Assembly (NCBI GenBank): GCA_027044735.1 | Contig: JALUBW010000011.1 | Span: 1-6,544 of the forward strand | Origin: Anaerolineales bacterium | Lineage (GTDB): Bacteria > Chloroflexota > Anaerolineae > Anaerolineales > DRMV01 | Direction: 5' to 3' | DNA: 6,544 nucleotides | In this document: positions 5,228 to 6,544 of the stretch, one piece after another | Numbering within the stretch: the first letter of the stretch is position 1 | How the letters are laid out: the number at the start of each line of letters is the position of its first letter | Made by a program: the position numbers and the translations under genes | The notes under the pieces: model-generated | Seen by the model: the letters and a program-made list of their open reading frames with translations, nothing else | Database searches by the model: none | Told to the model about the DNA's origin: nothing

Positions 5228-6544
5228 TCAATGGTTATCGGTACCGTTGCGCCAGAGCAGGAAGTTTTTGAGGATTGAACCGCCGATAAATTCGCGCAAA
5301 AGCGAATCATCGGGCACAAGTTCGCGCTCAACTGGCACAAACCATTCCAACAGCGCAAGCAGGCGCTTGGCTTCAATGTGCTCTTTCGTCCCGTGGGGGA
5401 TTTGGAGCAACAGCGGCTCGGCAAGCGGCTTTAGCACCGCCAATTCATAAACCAACGCCGAGTTGAACATCACATCGGCTTGCTCTTGGAAAGGGAAAAT
5501 CCAACGTTTTTCACCGCGCCGCACCGCTTCCCAACGGCTGATGGTGTCGCTGGCGGTGTAGCCGCGGTCGCGGGCATCGCGCACAATGCGGCGAATCAGC
5601 CGCGTGTCGGTGGTGGAAACGCGGTTGTGGCAGTCAAGGTTCAATTGCGTCAGTGCCGAGGCATAAATCCGAAAAGCGTGTTCCTGCGGAAAGCCGGGCA
5701 AAAGGCGGGGGTCAAGCCCGTGGATGCCTTCCATAATTATCAACTGCCCCGGCTTCAATTGCACCACCTCGCCGGGCTCGCTCTTGCCCTCTTGGAAGTT
5801 GTAGCGCGGCAGTTGTACCCTTTCGCCGCGGATTAGACGGCTCAGGTCGTGGGTAAGGCGCTCGCGGTCCAAGGCGTCAAGGTGCTCAAAGTCGTAATTG
5901 CCGTTTTCGTCGCGCGGGGTGCGCTCGCGGTCAACAAAATAGTTGTCCAGTTCCAGCGGAAAAGGCTCAATGCCCTGCGTGAGCAGTTGAACCGTTAGGC
6001 GTTTGGAAAAGGTGGTTTTGCCGGAGGAAGAGGGCCCTGCGATGAGCACAACCTGTATCCGCTCGCGCTCGACGGCAATGCGCGTGGCGATTTCGGCGAT
6101 GTGCTGTTCGTGCAGGGCTTCGGCGACAAGCACAATTTCGCGTATGCGCCCTTCCCGCACGGCGTCGTTCAGCGCGCCGACGGTTTGAATTCCAAGGCGG
6201 CGGAGCCAACTGCCGTATTGCCGAAACGCCTCCAGCAGTTTTGAGGGGCGCGTCATCGGGCGCAAATCGGTCGGCGCTTCGCGGTTCGGAAAGCGCAGGA
6301 TGAAGCCGTGCCCCATCGCCACCAGTCCAAACCAGCGCAGGTAACCTGTTGAGGGCACCATGTAGCCGTGGTAATAGTCCATGTGCCCCGCTAAGGTGTA
6401 AACAGTGAGGTAATCTTTTTTGCGGTAGCGGAGCAGACGGACTTTGTCGGGGTGCCCGTGCGTTGCGAAGTAGTCAATTGCTTCTTGCAATGAAATTTCG
6501 CGGCGCTCAATCGGCAGGTTGCTTTCAACCAAATGCCGCATGTG
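5228..6544 (-). CDS. uridine-kinase-like P-loop kinase with ThrRS-like N-terminus, 5' end cut off
   Basis: At least 438 codons are visible; the frame is still open at the right edge, so the ATG at 6541-6539 is probably an internal methionine. Numbering from it: residues about 1-90 (MRHLVESNLPIERREIS, then YYHGYMVPSTG) resemble the second additional domain of threonyl-tRNA synthetase; GPSSSGKT (169-176) is Walker A; LDNYF (198-202) matches the acceptor-side Asp region of uridine kinases; IIMEGIHGL (268-276) is the Walker-B-like strand; RRIVRDARDRGYTASDTISRW (from 317) is the lid. Relatives in Thermotoga and others have a TGS domain first and are about 550 residues, so roughly 110-120 residues should lie beyond the edge. 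The C-terminal domain belongs to the phosphoribulokinase/uridine kinase family and may phosphorylate a nucleoside, but the substrate is not proven and there is no synthetase catalytic core. It converges on mevalonate kinase. Confidence 0.88.
   Translation of the reverse strand, partial: HMRHLVESNLPIERREISLQEAIDYFATHGHPDKVRLLRYRKKDYLTVYTLAGHMDYYHGYMVPSTGYLRWFGLVAMGHGFILRFPNREAPTDLRPMTRPSKLLEAFRQYGSWLRRLGIQTVGALNDAVREGRIREIVLVAEALHEQHIAEIATRIAVERERIQVVLIAGPSSSGKTTFSKRLTVQLLTQGIEPFPLELDNYFVDRERTPRDENGNYDFEHLDALDRERLTHDLSRLIRGERVQLPRYNFQEGKSEPGEVVQLKPGQLIIMEGIHGLDPRLLPGFPQEHAFRIYASALTQLNLDCHNRVSTTDTRLIRRIVRDARDRGYTASDTISRWEAVRRGEKRWIFPFQEQADVMFNSALVYELAVLKPLAEPLLLQIPHGTKEHIEAKRLLALLEWFVPVERELVPDDSLLREFIGGSILKNFLLWRNGTDNH

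Noticed and set aside
5040..5450. 136-codon plus-strand frame after mevalonate kinase
   Set aside because: It passes through the cloverleaf repeat and then antisense through the C-terminus of the kinase gene, with no domain.

Overview
The window holds six protein genes and three repeat-rich intergenic spacers. The DNA is GC-rich with short spacers and mostly clear Shine-Dalgarno sites, so it is bacterial. A bacterial mevalonate kinase, a UbiA enzyme of the polyprenyl-phosphate phosphoribosyltransferase type, a uridine-kinase-like protein with a ThrRS-like N-terminus and divergent carbamoyltransferases together would fit a Chloroflexota (Anaerolineae-like) genome. That assignment is inference, because no marker gene is present.

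Left part, minus strand (1-2020): two paralogous carbamoyltransferases in tandem, transcribed leftward. The first (2020-1067) is aspartate-carbamoyltransferase-like. It keeps the carbamoyl-phosphate site but, by eye, has lost or altered several aspartate-binding residues. The second (956 to beyond the left edge) resembles the knotted carbamoyltransferase YgeW and lacks its C-terminus here. The 110-bp spacer between them holds a perfect 11-bp hairpin and a G-rich array of four 8-bp repeats that could form a G-quadruplex.

Centre, plus strand (2216-5003): a small alpha/beta hydrolase diverges from the carbamoyltransferases across a 195-bp spacer with a 17-bp palindrome. It is followed by a 250-bp non-coding spacer with an 8-bp tandem array and a 187-bp foldback repeat. 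Then come a membrane UbiA-family transferase and mevalonate kinase, 33 bp apart and probably co-transcribed. Mevalonate kinase feeds isopentenyl diphosphate synthesis, and the UbiA enzyme probably modifies a polyprenyl carrier, so this pair looks like an isoprenoid/lipid-carrier module.

Right part (5004-6544): mevalonate kinase converges on a minus-strand uridine-kinase-like gene whose 5' end is cut off by the right edge. The 224-bp convergent spacer holds a 128-bp element with long outer arms enclosing three hairpins, a cloverleaf-like fold.

No tRNA, rRNA, CRISPR array, transposase or recognisable defence system is visible. The points most worth following are the altered active sites of the two carbamoyltransferases and the structured intergenic repeats.
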